In this document: positions 9,609 to 17,410 of the stretch, piece by piece
How positions within the stretch are numbered: position 1 is the first letter of the stretch
Layout: each line of letters starts with the position of its first letter
The notes under the pieces: generated by a model
What the model saw: only the letters and a program-made list of their open reading frames with translations
Database searches by the model: none
Told to the model about the DNA's origin: nothing
Program-made: the position numbers and the translations under genes
Source of the DNA: an uncultured Alphaproteobacteria bacterium
GTDB taxonomy: Bacteria; Pseudomonadota; Alphaproteobacteria; Caulobacterales; Parvularculaceae
Length of the DNA stretch: 64,000 nucleotides
Direction: 5' to 3'
Assembly (NCBI GenBank): GCA_902826095.1
Contig: CADEDN010000002.1
Span: 172,325-236,324 of the forward strand

Positions 9609-10294
9609 AAAAGGTGAAGCTCGTGGACAATCCCTCGCCGAACTTCGACGAGCGCGGCCGCGACGTCGACATGATCATTCTTCACTACACGGGCATGATC
9701 TCGGCGAAAGAGGCGCTGGGCAGGCTTTGCGATCCCGTCGCAAAGGTTTCATGCCACTATCTCGTCGACGAGGACGGAACGATTTTCGCGCTCGTCCCCG
9801 AAGGAAAGCGCGCCTATCACGCCGGCGTCGGCGCGTGGAAAGGCGAGAGCGACCTTAATGCGCGATCAATCGGCGTTGAAATCGCCAATCCTGGTCATGA
9901 ATGGGGCTACAGAAAATTTCCGGCGCGACAAATCGAGATGACGATCGCGCTTGTCAGGGACATCAGATCGCGCCGCGCCGTGCCGCTCAATCGCATCCTT
10001 GGCCATTCCGATGTCGCGCCGCAACGCAAAGAAGATCCGGGCGAGCTATTCCCCTGGGGCAAATTCGCCGCCGAGGGCCAGGCGATCGGCCGCTATAATG
10101 GCGATGAGGACCCTTCGGTTTCCTATGAGGTCGCATTGTCGATGCTGCGCGCGATCGGCTACGACGCCCCCGACAAGGCGCACGCCGCCGCGCTTGTCGC
10201 ATTCCAGCGCCGGTTTTGCCCGAAAGCCCTGGCGCAGGGGTTCAGCCCCTTGACCAAGGCGGCGCTCAAATGGGCGGCGCAGGCGATGGCCTGA
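9605..10294 (+). CDS. N-acetylmuramoyl-L-alanine amidase, Amidase_2 plus peptidoglycan-binding domain
   Basis: The 229-residue product has an Amidase_2 domain with its zinc-ligand regions visible (IILHYTG, AYHAG and GHSDVAPQRKEDPG) and a C-terminal PG_binding_1-like domain (about 170-228, ending FSPLTKAALKWAAQ). The size and layout resemble AmiD. No signal peptide or lipobox is present, so a cytoplasmic AmpD-like role in recycling anhydromuropeptides is more likely than wall cleavage. The ATG at 9605 overlaps the stop of the permease and excludes a long basic extension open in the same frame. Co-translation with the permease might mean muropeptide transport, which is speculative. Confidence 0.9.
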   Translation: MKKVKLVDNPSPNFDERGRDVDMIILHYTGMISAKEALGRLCDPVAKVSCHYLVDEDGTIFALVPEGKRAYHAGVGAWKGESDLNARSIGVEIANPGHEWGYRKFPARQIEMTIALVRDIRSRRAVPLNRILGHSDVAPQRKEDPGELFPWGKFAAEGQAIGRYNGDEDPSVSYEVALSMLRAIGYDAPDKAHAAALVAFQRRFCPKALAQGFSPLTKAALKWAAQAMA

Positions 10295-10303
10295 GTTCGG
10301 CGG

Positions 10304-11044
10304 TCAGCGGCCGGTTGAAAGAAACCGCCGCGTCGTTCCTTCAAGGACGACGGCGGTCAGCGCGTCCGACCATACGGCGCCGGTGTCGACATTGATGCGC
10401 CAGCCGGCGTCGACCGGTTTCTTGACCGGATGGTGACCGTGTACGACTGTTTCCTGCGGACGCTTGTCGGCCTCGGCGTTGTGGAATTCGCTTCGTATCC
10501 AGAGGCAATGCTCCGCCTTCTGATCTTCGAGCGCGACGCCCGGCTTGAAGCCGGCGTGAACGAACGCGTAGTCGCCGAGAACGCGCCAGAGTTCGAGCGA
10601 TCCCAAAAATTCGCGATGCGCGGCGGGCAGCCGTTCGGCGAGTTCGCCGGCAAGGGTCGCCGGGCGCTTTTTCCAGACATCCGCAAGGCCGTAGCTCTCA
10701 AGCGTCTTGTCGCCGCCCCAGTGCAGCCATTCTTCGTTGAAGTCGGGCTTTTCCAGAAAGTCGATCATCGCCTGCTCGTGATTGCCTCTGAGAAAGACCG
10801 ACTCCGGCAGATCAGCCTTCACTTTCAGGAGACGGTCGATCACGGCATTGGAATCCGGGCCGCGATCGACGTAATCGCCCAGAAAAATGAGGCGTCGTCG
10901 TGCGTCCGTCCGCTCGATGTCGATCATCGACAAAAGCTGCTCCAGCAGCCCGGCGCAGCCGTGGATGTCGCCGATCGCGTAGAGCCGCTCGCCTTCCGGG
11001 GCGGCGGATTGCGACGGCTTTCCCCCAAAAAACCTGCCCAACAT
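10304..11044 (-). CDS. Calcineurin-like serine/threonine protein phosphatase
   Basis: The 246-residue product has the metallophosphatase signatures in order: GDIHG (near residue 25), GDYVDRGPDS (near 58), GNHE (near 90) and late His residues (HAGFKPG, VHGHHP). This is a PrpA/PrpB or lambda-phosphatase-type enzyme using a dinuclear metal centre; substrates in bacteria vary. I chose the ATG at 11044 because AGG lies 8 nt upstream; an ATG at 11065 adds 7 residues, and the longer open frame overlaps galE. It is divergent from galE and convergent with the amidase (9 bp apart). Confidence 0.9.
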   Translation of the reverse strand: MLGRFFGGKPSQSAAPEGERLYAIGDIHGCAGLLEQLLSMIDIERTDARRRLIFLGDYVDRGPDSNAVIDRLLKVKADLPESVFLRGNHEQAMIDFLEKPDFNEEWLHWGGDKTLESYGLADVWKKRPATLAGELAERLPAAHREFLGSLELWRVLGDYAFVHAGFKPGVALEDQKAEHCLWIRSEFHNAEADKRPQETVVHGHHPVKKPVDAGWRINVDTGAVWSDALTAVVLEGTTRRFLSTGR

Positions 11045-11161
11045 ACGCTCTACCTGATGCGGCATTTGTCTTATAATAACCGAAGAAGGGCATGCTAGGT
11101 AAAAATTGCCGGGCGCAGGGATTTGGGAATTGGTTAACGACTGGGTCGACGGAGCCAGATC

Positions 11162-12160
11162 ATGACGGTCCTCGTCACCGGAGGCGCCGGGTATATCGGC
11201 GCGCATATGCTTCTTGCGCTGGCCGAAGCCGGCGAGCCGGCGGTCGCGCTTGACGATCTATCCAACGGCGCGCGCTGGCTGGCGCCTGATCAAAAGCGCC
11301 TCATCGTCGCCGATGTCGGCGACCGCGAAGTCGTCATCCGCCTGCTGCGCGACTTCAAGGTGCGCGAGGTCATCCATTTCGCGGGATCGATCCTCGTTCC
11401 TGAATCGCTGCAAAAGCCGCTGCATTATTACTGGAACAACACGGCCAAGACGATCGCGCTTCTTGAATCCTGCGTCGCCTGCAATGTCGAGCGGTTCATC
11501 TTTTCGTCGACCGCCGCCGTCTATGGAACGCCGGATCATTCGCCGGTGAACGAAACGGCGACGATCCATTCGATTTCGCCTTACGGCGCCTCCATGGCGA
11601 TGAGCGAACGGGTGCTCGAAGACGCGGCGAAGGCGCATGGTTTTGGACACACCATCCTGCGCTATTTCAACGTCGCCGGCGCGGATCCTCGCGGAAGGGC
11701 CGGTCAGATCGGCAAGCCGACGCACCTCGTTCGCGTCGCCGCGCAGATCGCCGTCGGCGCGCGCAAGGAAAAACTGCAAATCTACGGCGCCGATTATCCA
11801 ACGCCCGACGGCACCGCCATCCGCGACTTTGTGCATGTGTCGGATCTTGCGGACGCGCACCTTGCCGCGCTCGCGCGGTTGCGTCGCGGGGCCGGACCCG
11901 AAATTCTCAATGTCGGCTATGGTCGCGGCTATTCGGTGTCGGAAGTGATCGACGCCTTCGAACGTGTGACGGGGAAGGCGCTCGCGCATGAGATCGGCCC
12001 GCGCCGTCCCGGCGATCCGCCGCAGCTCATCGCCGATACGGCGGCGATCCGCACCGAACTCGACTGGCGGCCGCGCTATGACGATATCGACTTCATCGTC
12101 CGCTCGGCGATCGACTGGGAAAGAAAGCTCGCAAAAATGCCGAATGGTCCTGCTGCATGA
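11162..12160 (+). CDS. galE: UDP-glucose 4-epimerase (GalE-like), catalytic Lys replaced by Met
   Basis: The 332-residue short-chain dehydrogenase has the NAD-binding GGAGYIGAH (residues 7-15), DDLSNG, HFAGS, SSTAAVYG and LRYFNVAGADP segments of bacterial GalE. It would interconvert UDP-glucose and UDP-galactose for envelope polysaccharide. The active-site motif normally read as YxxxK is YGASM: Tyr141 is present, but residue 145 is Met (codon ATG at 11594-11596). The equivalent Lys153 of E. coli GalE is functionally important. Everything else is intact, so it may be impaired, specialised or wrongly read at one base. It overlaps the vanZ-like gene by 4 nt. Confidence 0.88.
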   Translation: MTVLVTGGAGYIGAHMLLALAEAGEPAVALDDLSNGARWLAPDQKRLIVADVGDREVVIRLLRDFKVREVIHFAGSILVPESLQKPLHYYWNNTAKTIALLESCVACNVERFIFSSTAAVYGTPDHSPVNETATIHSISPYGASMAMSERVLEDAAKAHGFGHTILRYFNVAGADPRGRAGQIGKPTHLVRVAAQIAVGARKEKLQIYGADYPTPDGTAIRDFVHVSDLADAHLAALARLRRGAGPEILNVGYGRGYSVSEVIDAFERVTGKALAHEIGPRRPGDPPQLIADTAAIRTELDWRPRYDDIDFIVRSAIDWERKLAKMPNGPAA

Positions 12161-12567
12161 CATTGAGATCGGCTTGGCGCGGCGTATTCGCGCTGCTTTT
12201 GCTTTTTGTGACGTGGCAGACCCTGACGCCGTCGCCTGAAGAGACTGACTCGGGCCTCGCGCTTGCGCGCTATCTGGCCGAGATGCTTTTCCAGAGCGCC
12301 GCGCACGCCGACAAGGTCGCTCATTTCCTCGCCTATTCCGCGCTCGGCGGGGCGGCGGGGATGGGCGGGCTCCGGCTTGGAGGTCGCCGCCGCCTGTCGG
12401 TGGCCGCGCTGACGGTCTATGGGGTCCTGCTCGAATATCTTCAGGGCCTCGGCGGCGTCCGCGATCCGGAACTCCTTGACGCGCTCGCCAATGCGAGCGG
12501 CGCGCTCGCGGGATTTTCGGGCGCTTTTCTGATCGAGAAAATGCGTCTGCGGACGAAGCCCGCGTGA
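12157..12567 (+). CDS. VanZ-like family membrane protein
   Basis: The 136-residue product has hydrophobic helices near residues 8-22, 55-75 and 85-98 plus a terminal one, with VanZ-like hallmarks DKVAHFLAYSALG and VYGVLLEYLQ. VanZ-like proteins are small inner-membrane proteins of poorly defined function, named after a teicoplanin-resistance protein. Its start overlaps the galE stop and its own stop overlaps the kdsB GTG start, so galE-vanZ-kdsB is a translationally coupled envelope-polysaccharide operon. Confidence 0.8.
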   Translation: MTLRSAWRGVFALLLLFVTWQTLTPSPEETDSGLALARYLAEMLFQSAAHADKVAHFLAYSALGGAAGMGGLRLGGRRRLSVAALTVYGVLLEYLQGLGGVRDPELLDALANASGALAGFSGAFLIEKMRLRTKPA

Positions 12568-13301
12568 GCGCCGTCATCATCATTCCGGCGCGCCTTGCCT
12601 CGACGCGCCTGCCGCGCAAACTGCTCCTCGATCTTTGCGGCAAGAGCGTCATTCAACGAACCTGCGAGCAGGCGGCGAAATCGCGCCGCGCCGCGCGGGT
12701 CGTGGTCGCGACAGACGCGAGCGAGATATTCGACCATGTCCGCGCCTTCGGCGTCGACGCCATGATGACGAGCGCGGCCTGTCAGTCCGGGACGGAGCGG
12801 ATCGCCGAAGCGGCGAGAGGGATTGACGCCAGCGTCGTCGTCAACATCCAGGGCGACGAGCCGCTGATCGATCCCGCTCATATCGACGCGCTGATCGAGA
12901 CGCAGGAGAAAGCCGGCCTGTTCGCCTCGACCCTTGCCTGTCCGTTTCCGGCGGATCTCGACCCAGCCAATCCGGCGGCGGTCAAGGCGGTCTTCGGGCG
13001 GCGGCTATCCGGCGTCAAGGACGCGTTTGAAGCGATCTACTTCACCCGCGCGCCGGCCCCGTTCGCGCGCGACGGCGGCGGCGATTTTCACCTTCATGTC
13101 GGCGCCTACGCCTTCTCACGCGACGCGCTGATGCGGTTTGCGGCGGCGCCGCCGGGCCGGCTTGAACGGATTGAAAAGCTTGAACAGCTCCGCATTCTCG
13201 AAATGGGCGAGAAAATCGCCGTCCGAATCGTCGAGGCGGCGGCGCGCGGCATCGACCTTGAGGCGGACCTCGACGCGGCGCGGCTGCGGCTTTCGCGCTG
13301 A
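12564..13301 (+). CDS. kdsB: 3-deoxy-manno-octulosonate cytidylyltransferase (CMP-Kdo synthase)
   Basis: The 245-residue product is a typical KdsB: the N-terminal nucleotide-binding loop IPARLASTRLPRKLL, the VNIQGDEPLI segment, and a C-terminal LEQLRILEMGEKI block. It activates Kdo as CMP-Kdo in the cytoplasm for lipopolysaccharide core synthesis, so the organism should make Kdo-containing LPS. The start is GTG at 12564, overlapping the preceding stop in a GTGA. It is the last gene of the galE-vanZ-kdsB unit; an inverted repeat follows the stop. Confidence 0.95.
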   Translation: MSAVIIIPARLASTRLPRKLLLDLCGKSVIQRTCEQAAKSRRAARVVVATDASEIFDHVRAFGVDAMMTSAACQSGTERIAEAARGIDASVVVNIQGDEPLIDPAHIDALIETQEKAGLFASTLACPFPADLDPANPAAVKAVFGRRLSGVKDAFEAIYFTRAPAPFARDGGGDFHLHVGAYAFSRDALMRFAAAPPGRLERIEKLEQLRILEMGEKIAVRIVEAAARGIDLEADLDAARLRLSR

Positions 13302-13308
13302 AACAATT

Positions 13309-13341
13309 GCGGCGCCGGCGATGTCGTGATCGCGGCGCCGC
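13309..13341 (+). terminator. Inverted repeat after kdsB, possible terminator
   Basis: GCGGCGCCG (13309-13317) and CGGCGCCGC (13333-13341) pair perfectly around a 15-base loop 8 nt after the kdsB stop. The 3' side has no T-tract, so it is either a Rho-assisted end or a 3'-stabilising hairpin. Confidence 0.35.
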
Positions 13342-13398
13342 GTCGCTGGGAGATTTTCAGGTTGATCGCCGCGGCGTCAACAAAACGCAAGGACGCGC

Positions 13399-13488
13399 TC
13401 AAGCGAAGGCGATGAAGGTGTAAACCGCCGGGAACAACGCCGCGAAAACAAGGGCGGTCATGGTGGTGATCGACAACAGTTTGGCCAT
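13399..13488 (-). CDS. 29-residue hydrophobic microprotein
   Basis: An ATG at 13488 with a strong purine-rich ribosome binding site (GGAGAGAG, 4 nt spacing) opens a 29-codon frame ending at a TGA (13399-13401). The product starts MAKLLSITTMTALVF and is almost wholly hydrophobic, forming one membrane span of about 20 residues and ending FIAFA. It lies alone between kdsB (convergent) and chrR (upstream, same strand, 192 bp away). Function unknown; it could be a small membrane regulator or a toxin-like peptide. Binding site quality and clean topology are the only support. Confidence 0.5.
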   Translation of the reverse strand: MAKLLSITTMTALVFAALFPAVYTFIAFA

Positions 13489-13680
13489 TTTTCTCTCTCC
13501 GTTTTTCTTTTTATCGCCGTCGCCGGCATGAGCGGGAGATAGGACTTCCTAGCGAAATTGGAATGATGAACGCCGCCAATTCGCCGCATTCCCGACACCG
13601 TTCGTCGAACGGCGGTTAACGCCCAGCAATTCGGCCCGCGCTGCAATCGCTTTGTCGCTGACGGCGGCGTGATCGGCCGG

Positions 13681-14355
13681 TCAAAGCCCGATAAAGGGCT
13701 GGACGAGCCGGCCGAAAATCGTCCTGAAGCGCAAGGGCGCGCTGGTCGCGATGAGGCAGATGCAAGGCTCGTCGCCGACGGCGAGCGGCGCGTGCAGCAC
13801 CTCGCCGTCAAGATCGGCGAGATCGCCGCGAGCGAAATCGCCGACTTCATCCGTGTAGGAACCGCGCAGTATGAGGGTCAATTCCTCGTCGCCATGCGTG
13901 TGCCTGGGGATCTGGACGCCCGGCGACACTTTGAGCAGGCGAAGAACGCCCGGGCGATAGCCCTCGGCCGGGATCACGACCTGCGCGAGGCCTGGCGCGA
14001 CCGGCCGCCATTCGATCGCGTCGAGGCCGTCCTTCAGATAGGACGCAAGCGGATGCGCCGCGTCGAGCGCGAAATCATTGGCGGCGATCGCCGACGCGGG
14101 CGCCATGGCGCGCTCCTGCTTGCCGGCGCGCGCCCAGAAACTGTCAAGCGCGCTCGCATTCATGGCGACCGGATCGACGGCCTCAAGGCAGGCGGCGCCG
14201 ATCGATTCATAATCGCGCGCCGCAAGGCGGCATGCGGCGCACAAGGAGACATGCGTCGCGATGACGACCGCGCGCGCCTCATCAAGATTGCCGGCGGCGT
14301 AGGCGGCAAGCGTCAGCGGCTTTGGATGATGACGAATTTCACTCAACGCAGTCAC
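13681..14355 (-). CDS. chrR: ChrR-family zinc anti-sigma factor with C-terminal cupin
   Basis: The 224-residue product has an N-terminal zinc-binding anti-sigma domain with the HxxxCxxC motif (HVSLCAACR, near residues 34-42) and a C-terminal cupin domain (about 120-215) with PRHTHGDEELTLILRG. This is the ChrR layout known from Rhodobacter sphaeroides, where it holds sigma-E inactive until singlet oxygen or related stress. I chose GTG at 14355 because AGGA lies 5 nt upstream; a TTG at 14379 would add 8 residues. The gene overlaps the end of rpoE by 17 nt, the coupling expected for sigma/anti-sigma pairs. Confidence 0.9.
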   Translation of the reverse strand: MTALSEIRHHPKPLTLAAYAAGNLDEARAVVIATHVSLCAACRLAARDYESIGAACLEAVDPVAMNASALDSFWARAGKQERAMAPASAIAANDFALDAAHPLASYLKDGLDAIEWRPVAPGLAQVVIPAEGYRPGVLRLLKVSPGVQIPRHTHGDEELTLILRGSYTDEVGDFARGDLADLDGEVLHAPLAVGDEPCICLIATSAPLRFRTIFGRLVQPFIGL

Positions 14356-14923
14356 CAAGTTCCTTTCTGATTTTTTCAAACGCCAGCCTCAAGCGCGACT
14401 TGACGGTGCCGAGCGGCAGCGAGAGGCGCTCGGCGATTTCCGAATGCGCGAGATCGTCGATGAAGTGCAATTTCACGACCTCATATTGCGCTGGCGGCAG
14501 GGCGCTGAACGCCGCCCTTATTTTCTCATCGCGTGAAGATCGATCGATCAGCTGGTCAGGCTCTGGTTCATGGTCCGGCAAAAGCGCGGGCTCGTTTGGA
14601 TCAAGGTCCGGCTTTGCCGCGCGGCGCGCCGCATCGATGCGCAAATTGCGCGCAATCGTGAAAATCCAGGTCGAGGCGGAGGCTTTAGCGGGGTCGAAGA
14701 GCTTCGCCCGCCGCCAGACGCGCAGCATCGCCTCCTGGGCGAGGTCGTCGGCGAGGTCGGCCGCCGCGCCGATCTTCATCAAATAGCTCTTGATGCGGGG
14801 TGCGAAGAACAAGAACAGGGCATTGAACGCGTCCCGGTCGGCGTCGCCGGCGACGCGCAGCAGCAGGGCGTTCATCCCTTCCGGCGTCGTCTTCGCCCGC
14901 GGCGCGGGTCCTGGGGCCGTCAT
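14339..14923 (-). CDS. rpoE: ECF sigma factor (ECF11/RpoE type)
   Basis: The 194-residue product has ECF sigma region 2 (DAFNALFLFFAPRIKSYL to DDLAQEAMLRVWRRA) and region 4 (LPPAQYEVVKLHFIDDLAHSEIAERLSLPLGTVKSRLRLAFEKIR). Pairing with a ChrR-type anti-sigma factor places it in the ECF11 group controlling responses to singlet oxygen and related stress. The ATG at 14923 is preferred over a TTG at 14944. A sigma-E-like promoter (TGATCC, 17 bases, TAAAAA) lies just upstream, consistent with autoregulation. The divergent oxidoreductase and DUF1365 genes are homologues of known sigma-E targets. Confidence 0.92.
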   Translation of the reverse strand: MTAPGPAPRAKTTPEGMNALLLRVAGDADRDAFNALFLFFAPRIKSYLMKIGAAADLADDLAQEAMLRVWRRAKLFDPAKASASTWIFTIARNLRIDAARRAAKPDLDPNEPALLPDHEPEPDQLIDRSSRDEKIRAAFSALPPAQYEVVKLHFIDDLAHSEIAERLSLPLGTVKSRLRLAFEKIRKELGDCVE

Positions 14924-14972
14924 CCGTCTCGCCAGCGCTCTCAACGTCAGTCCGCCTTGGCCATGTACCGCA

Positions 14973-15001
14973 TTTTTACGGACAGCCGGCGGATTGGATC
15001 A
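14973..15001 (-). promoter_or_regulatory. Sigma-E-like promoter for rpoE-chrR
   Basis: On the minus strand TGATCC (15001-14996) is followed after 17 bases by TAAAAA (14978-14973). The -35 element equals the reported R. sphaeroides sigma-E consensus (TGATCC, about 18 bases, TAAG-like -10). It lies 50 bp before the rpoE ATG, consistent with positive autoregulation. Confidence 0.6.
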
Positions 15002-15025
15002 CCTTATAACCCGGGAGCGCCCGCC

Positions 15026-15055
15026 TAATCCACCGGGCGGCGCGGCGCGTAAGCA
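15026..15055 (+). promoter_or_regulatory. Sigma-E-like promoter for the oxidoreductase-DUF1365 operon
   Basis: TAATCC (15026-15031), 18 bases, then TAAGCA (15050-15055) matches the sigma-E consensus with one -35 mismatch and a good -10. It faces the FAD oxidoreductase whose ATG is 43 bp downstream, and sits back to back with the rpoE promoter. Confidence 0.55.
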
Positions 15056-15097
15056 GCGACATCCGCCGCGCATGGCGGCCGGACAGGAGAGGTTTGG

Positions 15098-16465
15098 ATG
15101 GCGTTTGACGCGAACGGGCGGGCGATCGCCGCTGCAAGGACCGGCGGCGCGCTGAAAATCGCGGTCATCGGCGGGGGTATTTCGGGGCTGTCGGCCGCCT
15201 GGCTGCTTTCCTGCCGGCATCAGGTGATCCTTTATGAGAAGGACAGGCGCCTCGGCGGCCACGCCAACACGGTCGACGTGCCGGTCGGCGGAGCCTGCAT
15301 CCCCGTCGACGCAGGCTTCATCGTCTTCAACAAGCCGAACTACCCCAATCTGACCGCTCTCTTCGACGTACTTGGCGTCGAGGCGACGACGACGGACATG
15401 TCCTTCGGCGTGTCGATCGACGACGGCGCCGTTGAATATTCAAGCCGCGGCGCGACGGCGATTTTCGCCAACCGCGCGAGCCTCGGATCGCCGTCGCACT
15501 GGTCGATGCTTGCGGATATTGTCCGCTTCAACCGGGAAGCAAGGGCGTCGCTCGCGACCAGTGTCGATGAGAACTTGTCGCTCGGCGACTTCGTCGAAGC
15601 GCGGCGCTTTTCCGCCGCCTTTGTCCGCCGTTTCCTTGAGCCGATGGCGGCGGCGATCTGGTCGACGCCGTCCTTCCGGATTCTCGAATACCCGGCGGCG
15701 GCGCTGTTCCGCTTCTACGCCAATCACGGATTGCTGCAGACCTCGAACATGCCGCGCTGGAACACGGTGACCGGCGGCTCGCGCGTCTATGTCGATAAGT
15801 TATCCGGGCCGCTGCGAAAATCCGCGCGCCTTGGATCGGGCGTCGCCTCGATCGAGCGGACGCCGGCGGGCGTCGTCGTGACTGACGAGAGCGGCGCCGG
15901 CGACCGCTTCGATCATGTCGTGATCGCGACGCACGCTGACCGGGCGCTGGCTCTGCTGAAAAATCCGACATCCAGGGAGCGCGCGCTGCTCGGCGCCTTC
16001 AAATATCAGCCCAATCACGCTGTCATGCATTTCGATGCGGCGCAAATGCCCAAACGCCGGCGCGCCTGGGCGAGTTGGAACTACAAGGGCGGCGCGGGCG
16101 CGCCGTCCGTCACCTACTGGATGAATCTGCTTCAAAATCTGGACTGCGATAAGAACATCTTCGTGACGCTCAATCCGGCGACGCCGGCGCCCCCGCAAGA
16201 CGTCATCGCCGAATTCGATTACGATCATCCGATGTTCGACGTCGAAGCCGGCAAGGCGCAAAGAGAACTTTGGTCGCTGCAGGGCGTCGGCGGCGTCTGG
16301 CATTGCGGCGCGCATTTCGGAGCGGGCTTCCACGAGGACGGCCTTCAGGCGGGACTCGCCGTTGCGGAAGATCTCGGCGGCGAGCGCCGCCCCTGGCGCG
16401 TCCCGAACGAATCGGGGCGCATCTTCCGCCGCGACATCGGCGCCGCGGCGCTGGCCGCCGAATGA
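15098..16465 (+). CDS. FAD-dependent amine-oxidase-like oxidoreductase of the sigma-E stress regulon
   Basis: The 455-residue product has an N-terminal Rossmann FAD-binding motif (VIGGGISGLSAAWLL, about residues 23-37) with YEKDRRLGGHANT downstream, and an amine-oxidase/desaturase-like body ending HCGAHFGAGFHEDGLQAG, where the flavin C-terminal motif lies. In R. sphaeroides a homologous gene next to a DUF1365 gene belongs to the singlet-oxygen regulon and is thought to act on membrane lipids. The ATG has a good AGGAGAGG site. The stop overlaps the DUF1365 start. The cyclopropane-fatty-acid synthase-like and photolyase genes often found in this cluster are absent here. Confidence 0.85.
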   Translation: MAFDANGRAIAAARTGGALKIAVIGGGISGLSAAWLLSCRHQVILYEKDRRLGGHANTVDVPVGGACIPVDAGFIVFNKPNYPNLTALFDVLGVEATTTDMSFGVSIDDGAVEYSSRGATAIFANRASLGSPSHWSMLADIVRFNREARASLATSVDENLSLGDFVEARRFSAAFVRRFLEPMAAAIWSTPSFRILEYPAAALFRFYANHGLLQTSNMPRWNTVTGGSRVYVDKLSGPLRKSARLGSGVASIERTPAGVVVTDESGAGDRFDHVVIATHADRALALLKNPTSRERALLGAFKYQPNHAVMHFDAAQMPKRRRAWASWNYKGGAGAPSVTYWMNLLQNLDCDKNIFVTLNPATPAPPQDVIAEFDYDHPMFDVEAGKAQRELWSLQGVGGVWHCGAHFGAGFHEDGLQAGLAVAEDLGGERRPWRVPNESGRIFRRDIGAAALAAE

Positions 16466-17259
16466 CCGGCGCGCCCGCCGCTCTCTATCATGGCGTCGTC
16501 CTTCACCGGCGGCTGAAGCCCGTCGGTCACCGTTTCGCTTACCGCGTCTTCTCCATGCTGATCGATCTCGACCGGATCGACGAAGCGGCGGGCGCGCTCA
16601 GGCTCTTCTCGCGCAATCGCTTCAATCTCTTTTCGTTCCATGACAAGGATCACGCCGACGAGGCGGGCGCGCCGATCGCCGCGCGCGCCCGCGATCTCCT
16701 CAAAGCGTCCGGATTCTCGGGCGACGGGCGGATCCTTCTCCTCTGCTATCCGCGCATTCTCGGCTATGTCTTCAATCCTTTGTCGGTCTATTATTGTCAT
16801 GACGCGCGCGGGCGGCTCGAAGCTGTTCTCCATGAAGTGCGCAACACCTTCGGCGGCAAGCACGCCTATCTGATCGAAGTCGCGGGCGAGGCCGCCGTCA
16901 TCCGTCAGTCGGCGGACAAAGTGTTTCACGTCTCCCCCTTCATGGACATGGATCACCGCTATGATTTCCGGCTGACAAGACCTGGCGACGCCGTCGCCGT
17001 CGCCATCCGCCAGAGCGACAGTGAGGGGCCGATCTTCAACGCGGCGTTCACCGGCGCGCGGGAAAATATGACGGACGCGGCGCTTCTTCGCGCCTTTGTC
17101 CGCTATCCCCTGATGACGCTGAAGGTGATCGTCGCCATTCATCTTGAGGCGGCCAAACTCTTCGCCAAGGGCCTGCGCGCGCGCAAGGGCGCGCCGGATC
17201 CGGGAAATCCCGTCAGCGTCGTCCGAACGCCGCCGAGCGCCGATCGCGCCGCAGCGTAA
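16462..17259 (+). CDS. DUF1365 protein of the sigma-E stress regulon
   Basis: The 265-residue product is a typical DUF1365 member: YHGVVLHRRLKPVGHRFAYRVF at the N-terminus, NLFSFHDKDHAD, LCYPRILGYVFNPLSVYYCHD in the middle and HVSPFMDMDHRYDF later. The family has no proven reaction but co-occurs with the FAD oxidoreductase and CFA-synthase-like proteins, suggesting lipid modification under photo-oxidative stress. The ATG at 16462 overlaps the upstream stop; the longer open frame before it is Arg-rich and overlaps the oxidoreductase gene. Confidence 0.88.
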   Translation: MTGAPAALYHGVVLHRRLKPVGHRFAYRVFSMLIDLDRIDEAAGALRLFSRNRFNLFSFHDKDHADEAGAPIAARARDLLKASGFSGDGRILLLCYPRILGYVFNPLSVYYCHDARGRLEAVLHEVRNTFGGKHAYLIEVAGEAAVIRQSADKVFHVSPFMDMDHRYDFRLTRPGDAVAVAIRQSDSEGPIFNAAFTGARENMTDAALLRAFVRYPLMTLKVIVAIHLEAAKLFAKGLRARKGAPDPGNPVSVVRTPPSADRAAA

Positions 17260-17410
17260 GCGCGGGCGGGTTGTCTTCTTCGCCGCCCTTGCCTAGAAAC
17301 TTGTGAAAGGCGCGCGCGGTGCGCGCCATGTCCGGACTTCGCGATCACGCGCGCCGGCGGTTTTTTGCGGAAAGCGTCAACCATGGCGCGCTTCTTTACG
17401 GAGGCGAAGA

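Larger units (their letters stand above)
13302..13680. other. Intergenic region between kdsB and chrR
   Basis: This 379-bp stretch holds the hairpin after kdsB, the 29-residue microprotein and, at 13598-13612, a short hairpin (CCGTTC, loop GTC, GAACGG) downstream of chrR. I see no other gene. Confidence 0.6.

Noticed and set aside
11258..12652. 464-codon open frame on minus across galE, vanZ-like and kdsB
   Set aside because: It covers three recognised genes on plus and reads as their shadow.
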